From an uncultured Polaribacter sp. (GTDB lineage: Bacteria > Bacteroidota > Bacteroidia > Flavobacteriales > Flavobacteriaceae): 64,000 bases of DNA. The notes beneath the pieces are model-generated. The model made no database searches and was not told the origin of the DNA. It saw nothing but the letters and a program-made list of their open reading frames with translations. The stretch's first letter is position 1. Every line of letters starts with the position of its first letter. Of the stretch, positions 17,517 to 25,459 are shown piece after piece. The position numbers and the translations under genes are program-made. The stretch is from contig NZ_CANMVP010000006.1 of the NCBI RefSeq assembly GCF_947501385.1, forward strand, positions 118,022 through 182,021. Direction: 5' to 3'.

Positions 17517-18389
17517 TTAAATAGTATCTATAAACGTTTTTTCCGTTTTATTAAAAATCAATAATCCTAAAAAGAAGACGGCTATGGTAAATAGGGTGGT
17601 ATATACAATTCCGAAAGTGGAATAATCTCCATCATTCAAAAGAATAAATCTACTGAATTCGATTAAATGTGCAATTGGATTTAAATCTACAATCCAAGAT
17701 AAATCTTTTCCTCCAAGTACATTGCCTAATTTTTCTCTCATTAAATCTAGTGGATACATTACTGCAGATAAATACATTAGTAATTGTACTCCAAAAGCTA
17801 CAAGAAAAGTTAAATCTCTGTATTTAGTTACCATAGAGGAGATAATCATTCCTAGTCCTAATCCAATCATTCCCATAGCGATTATTAGCAAAGGAAAAAA
17901 CAAAATATATGTATTTGGCGTTATTTCATATCCATTAAAATAATAATACAAATAGAAACAGATGAATATAAATAGTTGTATTCCAAATTTTAGTAGATTA
18001 GATATGACTATAGACATCGGCATAATAACTCTTGGAAAATACACCTTACCAAAAATAGCTTCGTTTGTTTTAAACGTATCTGAAGTAGCAGTTAAGCATT
18101 CTTTAAAATAATTCCAAACGGTTACACCAGCTAAATTGAATAAAAAAGGTGGAATCTGTCCTGTAGAAATTCCAGCAATCGTATTAAAAACCAACGTAAA
18201 TATGATAGAAGTAAATAAAGGCTGTATCAAATACCATAAAGGTCCTAAAATAGTTTGTTTGTATAGAGTAACTACATCTCGCTTTACAAAAAGCATCAGT
18301 AAATCTCTATATTGCCAAACCTCTTTTAGGTTTAAGTCGAATAAATTGTTTTTGGGGGAAATTTCAAAAAGCCATTTATCTCGCTGCAT
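17517..18389 (-). CDS. wzm: Polysaccharide ABC transporter permease (Wzm/TagG type)
   Basis: 290 residues. ABC-2 family membrane protein with about six transmembrane helices, for example TSIIFTLVFNTIAG, LLIIAMGMIGLGLGMIISSM and the last YTTLFTIAVFFLGLLIFN. The N-terminal amphipathic stretch WQYRDLLMLFVKRDVVTLYK and GPLWYLIQPLF are characteristic of O-antigen/teichoic-acid exporters. It is the first gene of the 18-kb minus-strand locus and is preceded by a TATATTTG box. With the adjacent ATPase it shows that this polysaccharide is exported by the ABC-dependent route. Confidence 0.94.
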   Translation of the reverse strand: MQRDKWLFEISPKNNLFDLNLKEVWQYRDLLMLFVKRDVVTLYKQTILGPLWYLIQPLFTSIIFTLVFNTIAGISTGQIPPFLFNLAGVTVWNYFKECLTATSDTFKTNEAIFGKVYFPRVIMPMSIVISNLLKFGIQLFIFICFYLYYYFNGYEITPNTYILFFPLLIIAMGMIGLGLGMIISSMVTKYRDLTFLVAFGVQLLMYLSAVMYPLDLMREKLGNVLGGKDLSWIVDLNPIAHLIEFSRFILLNDGDYSTFGIVYTTLFTIAVFFLGLLIFNKTEKTFIDTI

Positions 18390-18406
18390 TCATTTATTAA
18401 TTTGAA

Positions 18407-18414
18407 CAAATATA
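18407..18414 (-). promoter_or_regulatory. -7 box of the polysaccharide operon
   Basis: On the minus strand this reads TATATTTG, a full match to the Bacteroidota -7 consensus TAnnTTTG, 17 bp before the wzm start. No TTG is found at the expected -33 distance, so the site is plausible rather than certain. It could drive the whole locus down to position 8. Confidence 0.5.
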
Positions 18415-18438
18415 ATTTTTTTAAATTGATTTTAACAC

Positions 18439-18472
18439 TTGTCCTGATGTTTAATTATTCCTCATATCTTTG
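18439..18472 (+). promoter_or_regulatory. Promoter of the GNAT gene
   Basis: TTG at 18439-18441, then 23 bp, then TATCTTTG at 18465-18472, matching the Bacteroidota TTG/TAnnTTTG pattern at the long end of the accepted spacing. It supports the ATG at 18491 rather than the in-frame TTG at 18470, which lies inside the -7 box. Confidence 0.6.
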
Positions 18473-18490
18473 AAAAAATTTCAAGATAAA

Positions 18491-18955
18491 ATGAAAGCTA
18501 AAATAATTCCTTTTGATAAAAAATATGCTAAAGATTTTTATAATTTGAATGTGGAGTGGCTTGAAAAATATTTTTATGTAGAACCTTATGATGAAAAAGT
18601 ATTAAGCAATCCGCAAAAATTTATCATCGACAATGGAGGTTTTATCTTTTTCATAAAGTCTAAGGATAAAATATTAGGAACTATTGCTTTGATTAATCAA
18701 AACAGTTACTTTGAATTAAGTAAAATGGCGGTTTCTGATACATATCAAGGATTAAAGCTCGGTCAGAAGTTATTAGAGTTTTGTATTGAATTTGCTAAAA
18801 AGAAAAAATGGAAGAGCATTACACTTTATTCTCATAGAAAATTAAAAACCGCTATTTATATTTATAAAAAATATGGTTTTAAAGAAGTTCCTCTAGAAAA
18901 AGAGGTACATTATGCACGTGCTGATATTAAAATGATTTTAGAATTCAATAAGTAG
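18491..18955 (+). CDS. GNAT family N-acetyltransferase
   Basis: 154 residues from the ATG at 18491, chosen because an upstream in-frame TTG lies within the promoter. The acetyl-CoA binding core is visible: LSKMAVSDTYQGLKLGQKLL (motif A with the Q-G-x-G-like loop, about 73-92), followed by SITLYSHRKLKTAIYIYKKY and GFKEVPL, the usual C-terminal GNAT motif B. It acetylates an amine in the cytoplasm; the substrate is not recognisable. It is a single gene divergent from the polysaccharide locus and convergent with aroQ. Confidence 0.88.
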   Translation: MKAKIIPFDKKYAKDFYNLNVEWLEKYFYVEPYDEKVLSNPQKFIIDNGGFIFFIKSKDKILGTIALINQNSYFELSKMAVSDTYQGLKLGQKLLEFCIEFAKKKKWKSITLYSHRKLKTAIYIYKKYGFKEVPLEKEVHYARADIKMILEFNK

Positions 18956-18975
18956 CTTTTGAAACAAATCTACAA

Positions 18976-19389
18976 CTAAAGGAAACTTTGAATTGCCAAA
19001 TCATATCCTTTTAAACCAAATCCAAACAGCACTCCTTTTGCATTCGGAGAAATATAACTGTGCTGTCTAAACGCTTCACGAGCATGAATATTAGAAATAT
19101 GGACTTCTACTACTGGAGTCTCAATTCCTTTTACAGCATCTCCAATTCCAACAGAGGTATGTGTATACGCAGCTGCATTTAAAATAATGCCATCATAATT
19201 AAAACCTACTTCGTGCAATTTATCGATGATTTCTCCTTCAATGTTAGATTGAAAATAAGAGAGTTCTATCTCCTTAAAATTTAGTTGCAATTCTCTAAAA
19301 TAATCTTCAAAATTTTTAGCACCATAAATTTCTGGTTCTCTCTTTCCTAGGAGATTTAAGTTAGGTCCATTGATAATAATAATTTTCAT
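18976..19389 (-). CDS. aroQ: 3-dehydroquinate dehydratase, type II
   Basis: 137 residues from the ATG at 19389; this start gives the family's usual N-terminus MKIIIINGPNLNLLGKREP, so a 13-residue upstream extension is rejected. It catalyses the third step of the shikimate pathway. The catalytic tyrosine lies in EPEIYG, the Asn/His block is NAAAYTHTSVGI, VEVHISNIHAREAFR carries the conserved His, and GFGLKGYDLA closes the C-terminus. The length fits the dodecameric type II enzyme. It follows an upstream terminator, so it is probably monocistronic. Confidence 0.95.
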   Translation of the reverse strand: MKIIIINGPNLNLLGKREPEIYGAKNFEDYFRELQLNFKEIELSYFQSNIEGEIIDKLHEVGFNYDGIILNAAAYTHTSVGIGDAVKGIETPVVEVHISNIHAREAFRQHSYISPNAKGVLFGFGLKGYDLAIQSFL

Positions 19390-19415
19390 CTTGCTAAAAT
19401 AACATTTTATACAAA

Positions 19416-19443
19416 AAAACGGAAGCAAAACTGCTTCCGTTTT
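19416..19443 (-). terminator. Rho-independent terminator of the barrel-protein gene
   Basis: A 12-bp perfect stem with a 4-base loop (core ACGGAAGCA / TGCTTCCGT) flanked by A and T runs. It lies 21 bp after the stop of the minus-strand gene at 19465-19959 and upstream of aroQ. The A/T runs on both sides would let it work in either direction. Confidence 0.85.
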
Positions 19444-19464
19444 ATAAAATATACTTAAATGGTA

Positions 19465-19959
19465 CTACATCCCAAATGCGAAACCTAAACCAATATAGTT
19501 CAATGTGCCTCCATCTTCAGAGATTCCTTGATAAGAAAGAATTAATTGACTAGAGTCGCCAATGTTAAAACCAAGTGTTGGTTTATAATAGAAACCTCCA
19601 TCTGTATTGTCAGATAGACCAAATGCATAGCCTACATCTGTTCCAATAGAAAAATCTTCAGACAAATTAAATCGAAATGCTCCAGCTAATGGCAAATAAG
19701 AAAAGTTCGCTCCTTCAATTTCAACTAAACCCTCGTCATAATCTTTCCCAAAATAAATTGAGTAACCAGAAGTTACCCCCAAGCCAAAACTCTCACTTAC
19801 TGATTTCATAAAATAAAGATCTGCAGAAAGCGCAAATGATGAGGCATCTTTATAGTCACCTACAGGCAAACCAGCAGTTACAACCAAATTTGGTGTAAAT
19901 TGTGCATTCGCTGCAAAAGCAACTAACATAAAAGATAAACTTAAAAATAATTTTTTCAT
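19465..19959 (-). CDS. Outer-membrane beta-barrel protein
   Basis: 164 residues. A signal peptide is clear (MKKLFLSLSFMLVAFAANAQ), with cleavage likely after NAQ. The rest alternates polar and hydrophobic residues with many aromatic strand ends (FALSADLYFMKSV, LGVTSGYSIYF, AFRFNLSEDFSIGTDVGYAF) and a terminal FAFGM-like strand, which fits a small eight-stranded barrel of the OmpW/OprF-like 'outer membrane beta-barrel' type. Its function is unknown and probably structural. It has its own -7 box and its own terminator, so it is monocistronic. Confidence 0.82.
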   Translation of the reverse strand: MKKLFLSLSFMLVAFAANAQFTPNLVVTAGLPVGDYKDASSFALSADLYFMKSVSESFGLGVTSGYSIYFGKDYDEGLVEIEGANFSYLPLAGAFRFNLSEDFSIGTDVGYAFGLSDNTDGGFYYKPTLGFNIGDSSQLILSYQGISEDGGTLNYIGLGFAFGM

Positions 19960-19984
19960 AATATTTAATTTTATAATTATGAAT

Positions 19985-19992
19985 CAAAAATA
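19985..19992 (-). promoter_or_regulatory. -7 box of the barrel-protein gene
   Basis: The minus strand reads TATTTTTG, matching TAnnTTTG, 25 bp before the ATG. No clear TTG is seen at -33. Confidence 0.42.
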
Positions 19993-20101
19993 AAATGATT
20001 GTTTATGAAAAGGATAATAAAAAAGTTAATTTTTTGTTAAGCCGATAAAAAGATACTGTTATAATATCTTTAAATTAACTTTTTAATAGTTACATTTATT
20101 T

Positions 20102-21019
20102 ATGAATTGGCAACAAGCAATATCAGATTATCGAATGTATTTAAAGATAGAAAGAGGTCTTTCTAAAAATACCATTGAAAGTTATGCTAGAGACTTAGAA
20201 AAGCTGTCTATGTTTTTAGAAGAGCATAAAATTGTGATTTCACCTATTTCTATTGATGCTATTATTGTGAAACAATTTATTTATGAAGTTGCTAAAAAAG
20301 TAAATCCTAGAAGTCAGGCCAGAATTATTTCTGGACTGCGTAGTTTTTTTGATTATTTGGTTTTTGAAGATTATAGAAATACAAACCCTACAGATTTATT
20401 AGAAACCCCTAAAATTGGCAGAAAGTTGCCTGACACATTATCTCCAGACGAAATAGATGCATTGATTTCTGCAATCGATTTAAGCCATTCTCAGGGCGAA
20501 AGAAATAGAACTATTTTAGAGACTATTTATAGCTGTGGTCTGCGGGTTAGTGAAGCCATCACTTTAAAAATTTCTGATTTATTTTTTGAAGAAGGCTTTA
20601 TTCGTGTATTAGGAAAAGGAAATAAGGAACGTTATGTTCCCATTCATAAAGAGGCTCAAAAATATATTACTATCTATAAAAAAGAGATGAGAAGTCATAT
20701 GCAACCCAAAAAAGGTTTTGAAGATACTTTATTTTTAAACAGACGTGGCAAAGGATTATCACGTCAAATGATTTTTATGATTTTAAAAGATTTAGCGATT
20801 AAGATTGAGCTGGATAAAAAGATAAGTCCACATACGTTAAGGCATTCTTTTGCATCTCATCTGCTTCAAAATGGTGCGGATTTAAGAGCCATACAACAGA
20901 TGCTCGGTCATGAAAGTATTACCACAACGGAAATTTATTTTCATGTAGACAAAACTGATTTAAAAAAAGTGGTAGAAACATTTCATCCTAGAAAAACGTC
21001 AATTGAAAGCCCATCTTAA
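20102..21019 (+). CDS. xerD: Site-specific tyrosine recombinase XerD
   Basis: 305 residues, close to the usual 298-300. It resolves chromosome dimers at dif together with XerC. The N-terminal SAM-like DNA-binding domain starts at LKIERGLSKNTIESYARDL. The catalytic set is complete: Arg in YSCGLRVSEA, Lys in GKGNKERYVP, H-x-x-R in SPHTLRHSFASHLL, His in LGHESITTTEIYFH and the nucleophile Tyr in the same segment. The last four or five residues and the stop codon lie inside a 21-bp inverted repeat, so the extreme C-terminus may derive from a repeat. Convergent with rny. Confidence 0.95.
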   Translation: MNWQQAISDYRMYLKIERGLSKNTIESYARDLEKLSMFLEEHKIVISPISIDAIIVKQFIYEVAKKVNPRSQARIISGLRSFFDYLVFEDYRNTNPTDLLETPKIGRKLPDTLSPDEIDALISAIDLSHSQGERNRTILETIYSCGLRVSEAITLKISDLFFEEGFIRVLGKGNKERYVPIHKEAQKYITIYKKEMRSHMQPKKGFEDTLFLNRRGKGLSRQMIFMILKDLAIKIELDKKISPHTLRHSFASHLLQNGADLRAIQQMLGHESITTTEIYFHVDKTDLKKVVETFHPRKTSIESPS

Positions 21020-21219
21020 TCTTCCCAAAGGAAAAAAATTCTTACTCTAAAAAAATTATTAAAAATTGATTTTTTAGATAAAATTTAAAAATATTGTCAT
21101 AACAAACCTTCTTCAAACAGAAAATCTTACCCAAATAGAGTAAGATTTTTAATGTTTATATAAACAAGAGTAAAAACACAACAGTGTCATTTCTCTTCGG
21201 GAAGGTTAGGATGGGCTTT
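21006..21219. repeat. Short element with 21-bp terminal inverted repeats between xerD and rny
   Basis: The left arm 21006-21026 and the right arm 21199-21219 are inverted copies matching at 19 of 21 positions; the two differences are T/C changes that still pair as U-G in RNA. The left arm contains the xerD stop codon and the right arm touches the rny stop codon. The arms are more GC-rich than the 170 bp they enclose. No ORF of note lies inside. This looks like a MITE- or REP-type unit. Confidence 0.7.
21121..21150. terminator. Bidirectional terminator between xerD and rny
   Basis: A 10-bp perfect stem (AAAATCTTAC / GTAAGATTTT) with a 9-base loop, A-rich before and T-rich after, placed between two convergent genes. 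It can serve both. Confidence 0.75.
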
Positions 21220-22784
21220 TATCTAGCCACATTCACAGCTCTTGTTTCTCTAATTACCGTTACTTTTACTTGCCCTGGATAGGTCATATCATTTTGTATT
21301 TTCTGAGAAATACTAAAAGATAATTCAGATGCTTTGGCATCATTTACTTTAGTACTTTCTACCATCACACGTAATTCACGTCCTGCTTGAATCGCATAGG
21401 CTTTTTGAACTCCTGTAAAACCAAAAGCAATATCTTCTAAATCTTTTAAACGTTGAATGTAAGAATCTAAAACTTGACGCCTTGCGCCAGGTCTTGCGCC
21501 AGAAATAGCATCACAAACTTGTACAATTGGAGAGATTAAGCTTTTCATTTCTATTTCATCATGATGCGCACCAATTGCATTACAAACATCTGGCTTTTCA
21601 CCATATTTTTCTGCCCATTGCATTCCTAAAAGTGCGTGCGGTAATTCGCTTTCTTCGTTAGGCACTTTACCAATATCATGCAACAAACCTGCTCGTTTTG
21701 CTACTTTAGAATTCAAGCCCATTTCTGCAGCCATGATTCCACATAAGTTTGCAACTTCTCTAGAGTGTTGTAGTAAATTTTGTCCGTAAGAAGATCTATA
21801 TTTCATTCTACCTACAGCTTTTACTAATTCTGGATGCAATCCATGAACCCCTAAATCAATTACAGTTCTTTTACCAACTTCTATAATTTCTTGTGTAATT
21901 TGTTTTTCAGTTTTGGCTACAACTTCCTCAATTCTAGCAGGATGAATTCTACCGTCTGTAACCAATTTGTGTAAAGATAAACGTGCTATTTCTCTTCTAA
22001 TCGGATCAAAACAAGAAAGTATAATGGCATCTGGTGTATCATCTACAATAATTTCAACTCCGGTTGCAGCTTCTATTGCTCTAATGTTTCTTCCTTCTCT
22101 ACCAATAATTCTTCCTTTAACATCATCAGATTCTAAATTAAAAACAGATACACAGTTTTCTACAGCTTGTTCGACACCTACTCTCTGTATGGTTCCTAAA
22201 ACTACTTTTCTAGCTTCTTGTTCTGCCGTTAACTTTGCCTCTTCTACAGAAGTTTGTATAAATGCCATTGCTTCTGTCTTTGCTTCATCTTTTAAAGAAG
22301 AAACCAATTCTTTTTTAGCTTCATCTGCAGAAAGACCAGAAATCTGTTCTAACATATCTACATGGCGCTTGTGCATTTTGTCTAAATCATCTTCTTTTTT
22401 CTCTAAAAATTCTAATTTAAAATCAAAATCTTTTTCTTTCTGTTCTAAAGAACGATTTAACTTTTTATTTTTATCAACTTCAGATGCTACTTGAGATTCT
22501 CTATCTCTAATGCGCTTTTCAACATCAGAAATTTTCTTTTCTCTTGATAAAATTACTTTTTCATGTTCAGATTTTAATTCGATAAACTTTTCTTTTGCTT
22601 GTAAAATTTTATCTTTTTTTATGGCATCTGCATCGATTTTAGCTTCTTTTAGAATAGCATTGGCTTCTTTTCTTGTTGCATTTAGTAATTTTTTACCTTT
22701 AGATTTTTCTATTGATTTTGCAATGATAAATCCAATTGCAATTCCTATGATTCCCACAATAATGGGAAGTAACATTCCATCCAT
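21219..22784 (-). CDS. rny: Ribonuclease Y
   Basis: 521 residues, the standard RNase Y length. A membrane-anchored endoribonuclease that starts mRNA decay. Domain order: N-terminal transmembrane helix [19 protein letters not shown] (about 5-23); long charged coiled coil (about 30-200); KH domain with [20 protein letters not shown] (about 225-244); HD domain with [17 protein letters not shown] and the metal motif [14 protein letters not shown] (about 367-380), then IGAHHDE. The C-terminus ends with [16 protein letters not shown], as is usual. It lies downstream of zapA and the 6S-like RNA on the same strand. Confidence 0.97.
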   Translation of the reverse strand: MDGMLLPIIVGIIGIAIGFIIAKSIEKSKGKKLLNATRKEANAILKEAKIDADAIKKDKILQAKEKFIELKSEHEKVILSREKKISDVEKRIRDRESQVASEVDKNKKLNRSLEQKEKDFDFKLEFLEKKEDDLDKMHKRHVDMLEQISGLSADEAKKELVSSLKDEAKTEAMAFIQTSVEEAKLTAEQEARKVVLGTIQRVGVEQAVENCVSVFNLESDDVKGRIIGREGRNIRAIEAATGVEIIVDDTPDAIILSCFDPIRREIARLSLHKLVTDGRIHPARIEEVVAKTEKQITQEIIEVGKRTVIDLGVHGLHPELVKAVGRMKYRSSYGQNLLQHSREVANLCGIMAAEMGLNSKVAKRAGLLHDIGKVPNEESELPHALLGMQWAEKYGEKPDVCNAIGAHHDEIEMKSLISPIVQVCDAISGARPGARRQVLDSYIQRLKDLEDIAFGFTGVQKAYAIQAGRELRVMVESTKVNDAKASELSFSISQKIQNDMTYPGQVKVTVIRETRAVNVAR

Positions 22785-22802
22785 ATTTTAAATTTAATAT
22801 AT

Positions 22803-22985
22803 AAAAAAAGCCTACGATAGTGCGGTTTATATAAACTCCATTATTACAGGTTTAGGACTAACTAGCTGATCAAGGATCCACCTGAAACGGAATAAATTCA
22901 GCTTCTATGGCTTGCTTTAGCAACTAAGACTTATCCTTTATAATAGATACTCGTTGAGTTTATCAAACAATTTACTAACGTAGGC
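22803..22985 (-). ncRNA. ssrS: Probable 6S RNA (6S-Flavo class)
   Basis: The 228-bp gap between zapA and rny has no ORF but folds as one long rod on the minus strand. The closing helix pairs 22974-22985 with 22810-22821 (core GCCTACG/CGTAGGC, 11 of 12 paired). Further helices pair 22956-22962 with 22832-22838 (7 bp), 22965-22968 with 22825-22828, and 22941-22945 with 22842-22846. The transcript would end in CGTAGGC followed by seven T, a rho-independent end. Long rods with internal bulges are the form of 6S RNA, which binds and restrains RNA polymerase. An ssrS gene next to zapA is also known from E. coli. The class assignment is from structure and context, not from a covariance search. Confidence 0.7.
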
Positions 22986-23013
22986 AGTGTGTTGTTAATG
23001 TATTTTAAAGAAC

Positions 23014-23304
23014 TTATTCTAAATGAGCATTTACCAAATTGGTTAACTCGTTTAATTTATTTATTGTTTCAGTATTTTCAGATCCTTTTTCTAAAGTAGA
23101 AATTTCTAATTTAGAAGCAAACTGTAGTGCACACATAGCTAAAACGTCTTGTTTATCACTAACCGCATAATTTTGCTCGTACATAGAAATTAATTTATTA
23201 ATTGCAGTTGCTGCTTTACGCATACCTTCTTCTTCTTTGGTATTATTAACACTTAAAGGGTAGGTTCTACCAGCAATTACTATATTAATTTTTAATTTTT
23301 CCAC
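23014..23304 (-). CDS. zapA: Cell division protein ZapA
   Basis: 96 residues with a GTG start. ZapA binds FtsZ and bundles protofilaments at the division ring. The N-terminal globular part is LKINIVIAGRTYPLSV, a very typical ZapA beginning, followed by EEEGMRKAATAINKLI. The C-terminal half is a helix suited to coiled-coil dimerisation (KLEISTLEKGSENTETINKLNE in outline). It is 13 bp after the coiled-coil gene at 23318-23608 and upstream of the 6S-like RNA and rny, so one transcript may include all four. Confidence 0.9.
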   Translation of the reverse strand: MEKLKINIVIAGRTYPLSVNNTKEEEGMRKAATAINKLISMYEQNYAVSDKQDVLAMCALQFASKLEISTLEKGSENTETINKLNELTNLVNAHLE

Positions 23305-23317
23305 AATCTAAAGAACT

Positions 23318-23608
23318 TTATTCTTGTAACTGAATAATACATTTATCGATTTCTCTTATTAATGTATTTATTTTGAGTTTTGTATCTCTTGTATTTGTAC
23401 CACTGCCATCAATAGTTTTTGCAATTTTTAATAAATCATATTCTTTTTTTTGATGTACTAATTTTTGCTCTTGCTCTAATAATTTATGTTGTAAACTCGT
23501 AACATTTTGAAGCAAAATTTCATTTTCTTTTTTTAAAAATTCATAATTAGAAAGTAAACTTTGTAACTTATCTTCCAGTAGATGAATTGCTTCTAAGGTA
23601 TTACTCAT
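23318..23608 (-). CDS. Small coiled-coil protein upstream of zapA
   Basis: 96 residues, nearly all predicted helix with heptad spacing of Leu/Ile (LEDKLQSLLSNYEFLKKENE, VTSLQHKLLEQEQKLVHQKK). No enzyme motif. Its co-transcription with zapA and its coiled-coil nature suggest a divisome partner, in the way ZapB accompanies ZapA, but there is no recognisable similarity to ZapB and the role is inferred only. A strong promoter lies just upstream. Confidence 0.8.
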   Translation of the reverse strand: MSNTLEAIHLLEDKLQSLLSNYEFLKKENEILLQNVTSLQHKLLEQEQKLVHQKKEYDLLKIAKTIDGSGTNTRDTKLKINTLIREIDKCIIQLQE

Positions 23609-23636
23609 AAACTATATTAGAATAAAACTATACACA

Positions 23637-23667
23637 CAAAGTTAACGTTCTGTTTTAAATATTACAA
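23637..23667 (-). promoter_or_regulatory. Promoter of the coiled-coil/zapA operon
   Basis: On the minus strand: TTG (23665-23667), 20 bp, TAACTTTG (23637-23644), then 28 bp to the ATG. Both boxes and the spacing match the Bacteroidota consensus, making this the cleanest promoter in the window. Confidence 0.7.
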
Positions 23668-23753
23668 GATTTTATTGATATTTTAATAATCTACTGATAG
23701 TAAACTGTTTACAAAAAAGATGTTTTTCACTACTTTTACACAAAATTTTACTG

Positions 23754-25454
23754 TTGAAACAAAAACTCATTATTTTCTTATTGCTTCCTATTTTATGCTT
23801 TTCTCAAAAGGAATATCCTAAAGATTACTTTCAAAGTCCTTTAGAAATTCCATTGGTTTTTGCAGGTACTTTTGGGGAATTAAGAAGCAATCATTTTCAT
23901 GCGGGTTTGGATCTTAAAACACAAAATAAAGAAGGCTTAAAAGTGCTTGCTGCGGCTGAAGGTTATGTTTCTAGAATTAAAGTGCAACAATTTGGCTATG
24001 GTAAAGCAATTTATATTACGCATCCAAATGGTTTTACCACTGTATATGGACACCTAAGTAAATTTAATGAAGAGATTGAAGCCTACGTTAAAACAATCCA
24101 GTACAAAAAAGAGAATTATCAAACTGGAAATATATTTCCTAAAAAAAATAAATTCATTGTTAAAAAAGGAGCAATTATTGCTTTTTCAGGAGATACTGGT
24201 GGTTCTGCCGGCCCGCATTTGCATTTTGAAGTTAGAGATACCAAAACAGAGAAAGTAATCAATCCTCTTTATTTTGGAATCCATACTCCCGATACAAAGG
24301 CGCCATCCATTCGATCCTTACAAGTGTATCCGTTGAGTATCGATGCTAGAATAAATCAACAGTACAACAGTTACAAAATACCCATCAAAAAAATAGAGAA
24401 AGGAAAATACAAAGCAGATAGAATTTCTGCAAGCGGAACTATTGGCTTTGGTATCGAAGTTTTTGATAGATTAGACAGGGCTTTAAATAAAAACGGAATT
24501 TATAGTCTTGAAATGCGTGTAAACGGAAAAAGACATTATTATCATGATGTAGAAAGCTTTTCTTTTGCAGAAAGCAAATATTTGAACCTTTTAATTGATT
24601 ATGAATACTATAAAAAATATAAAAGTAAAATTCAAAAAACGTTTAAGGTAGATGCTAACAAACTTTCTATTTATCAAGATTTAGTGAATAACGGAAAAAT
24701 TTTGATAAAAAATGGTTTGAATTATTCTGTAGAAATTATAGCCAAAGATTTTATAGGCAACACAAGTGCCGTTAAAATTCCGATTGTTGGAAAAGAGAGT
24801 AATTCGATTTTCAAAAAACAAAAAGACACCACCGCTTACAAGATTATTGCGAATCAGTTTTATAGATTTCAACAAGAAAATGTAACTGTTGCTTTTCCGA
24901 AAAACACATTTTATGAAGATATTTTTTTAGACTTTAAAGTAGCAAATAACATTGCAAAAATACACACACCAACAATTCCTTTAGATAAAAGTTTTACACT
25001 CACCTTTGATGTGTCGAACTGTTCTAAAAAAGAAAAAGAACAACTATATATTGCTAATATTGAGTATCCTAAATATCCAAGATATCAGAACACAAGAAAA
25101 AAAGACAGTACTTTTTATACGACCACAAAAACATTAGGCAATTACACATTAAAAACTGACAAGCAATCACCTGAGATAAAAATACTATATATAAAAGACA
25201 AACAATGGATTTCTAAATTGAATACATTGAAGGTTAAAATTTCTGATGTTGGCTCTGGTATAAAAAACTGGCGGGCTACATTAGATGATGAATGGATTTT
25301 AATGCAATACAATCATAAGAAAAAAATTCTTACCTATCATTTTAGTGATAAAAAATTAGTAGGTAGTAAACATATCTTTAAAATTGTAGTCTCAGACAAC
25401 GTCGGCAATACTACAGAGCGTTCTATTTCGTTCTTTAAAAAACAAGCAATCTAA
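23754..25454 (+). CDS. M23 family (LytM-type) metallopeptidase, secreted
   Basis: 566 residues with a TTG start, supported by a signal peptide directly after it (KLIIFLLLPILCFSQ). The M23 zinc site is complete: HFHAGLD (His49, Asp53) and GPHLHFEVRD (about 157-166), with VYGHLSKF between. Such enzymes cleave peptidoglycan cross-links in the periplasm or act as LytM scaffolds. After about residue 180 comes a long C-terminal region of beta-rich segments with no named domain that I recognise (for example GSGIKNWRATLDDEW). The next gene, a TonB receptor, starts 5 bp downstream, so the two are one operon. A TACTTTTA near-match to the -7 box lies at 23731-23738. Confidence 0.88.
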   Translation: MKQKLIIFLLLPILCFSQKEYPKDYFQSPLEIPLVFAGTFGELRSNHFHAGLDLKTQNKEGLKVLAAAEGYVSRIKVQQFGYGKAIYITHPNGFTTVYGHLSKFNEEIEAYVKTIQYKKENYQTGNIFPKKNKFIVKKGAIIAFSGDTGGSAGPHLHFEVRDTKTEKVINPLYFGIHTPDTKAPSIRSLQVYPLSIDARINQQYNSYKIPIKKIEKGKYKADRISASGTIGFGIEVFDRLDRALNKNGIYSLEMRVNGKRHYYHDVESFSFAESKYLNLLIDYEYYKKYKSKIQKTFKVDANKLSIYQDLVNNGKILIKNGLNYSVEIIAKDFIGNTSAVKIPIVGKESNSIFKKQKDTTAYKIIANQFYRFQQENVTVAFPKNTFYEDIFLDFKVANNIAKIHTPTIPLDKSFTLTFDVSNCSKKEKEQLYIANIEYPKYPRYQNTRKKDSTFYTTTKTLGNYTLKTDKQSPEIKILYIKDKQWISKLNTLKVKISDVGSGIKNWRATLDDEWILMQYNHKKKILTYHFSDKKLVGSKHIFKIVVSDNVGNTTERSISFFKKQAI

Positions 25455-25459
25455 CATAC

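Noticed and set aside
18470..18490. Upstream TTG start for the GNAT gene
   Set aside because: The TTG lies in the TATCTTTG -7 box, so the ATG at 18491 is the likely start.
21967..22494. 175-residue plus-strand reading frame inside rny
   Set aside because: It lies antisense to the KH domain and coiled coil of a full-length rny, with Ser/Phe-rich shadow composition.
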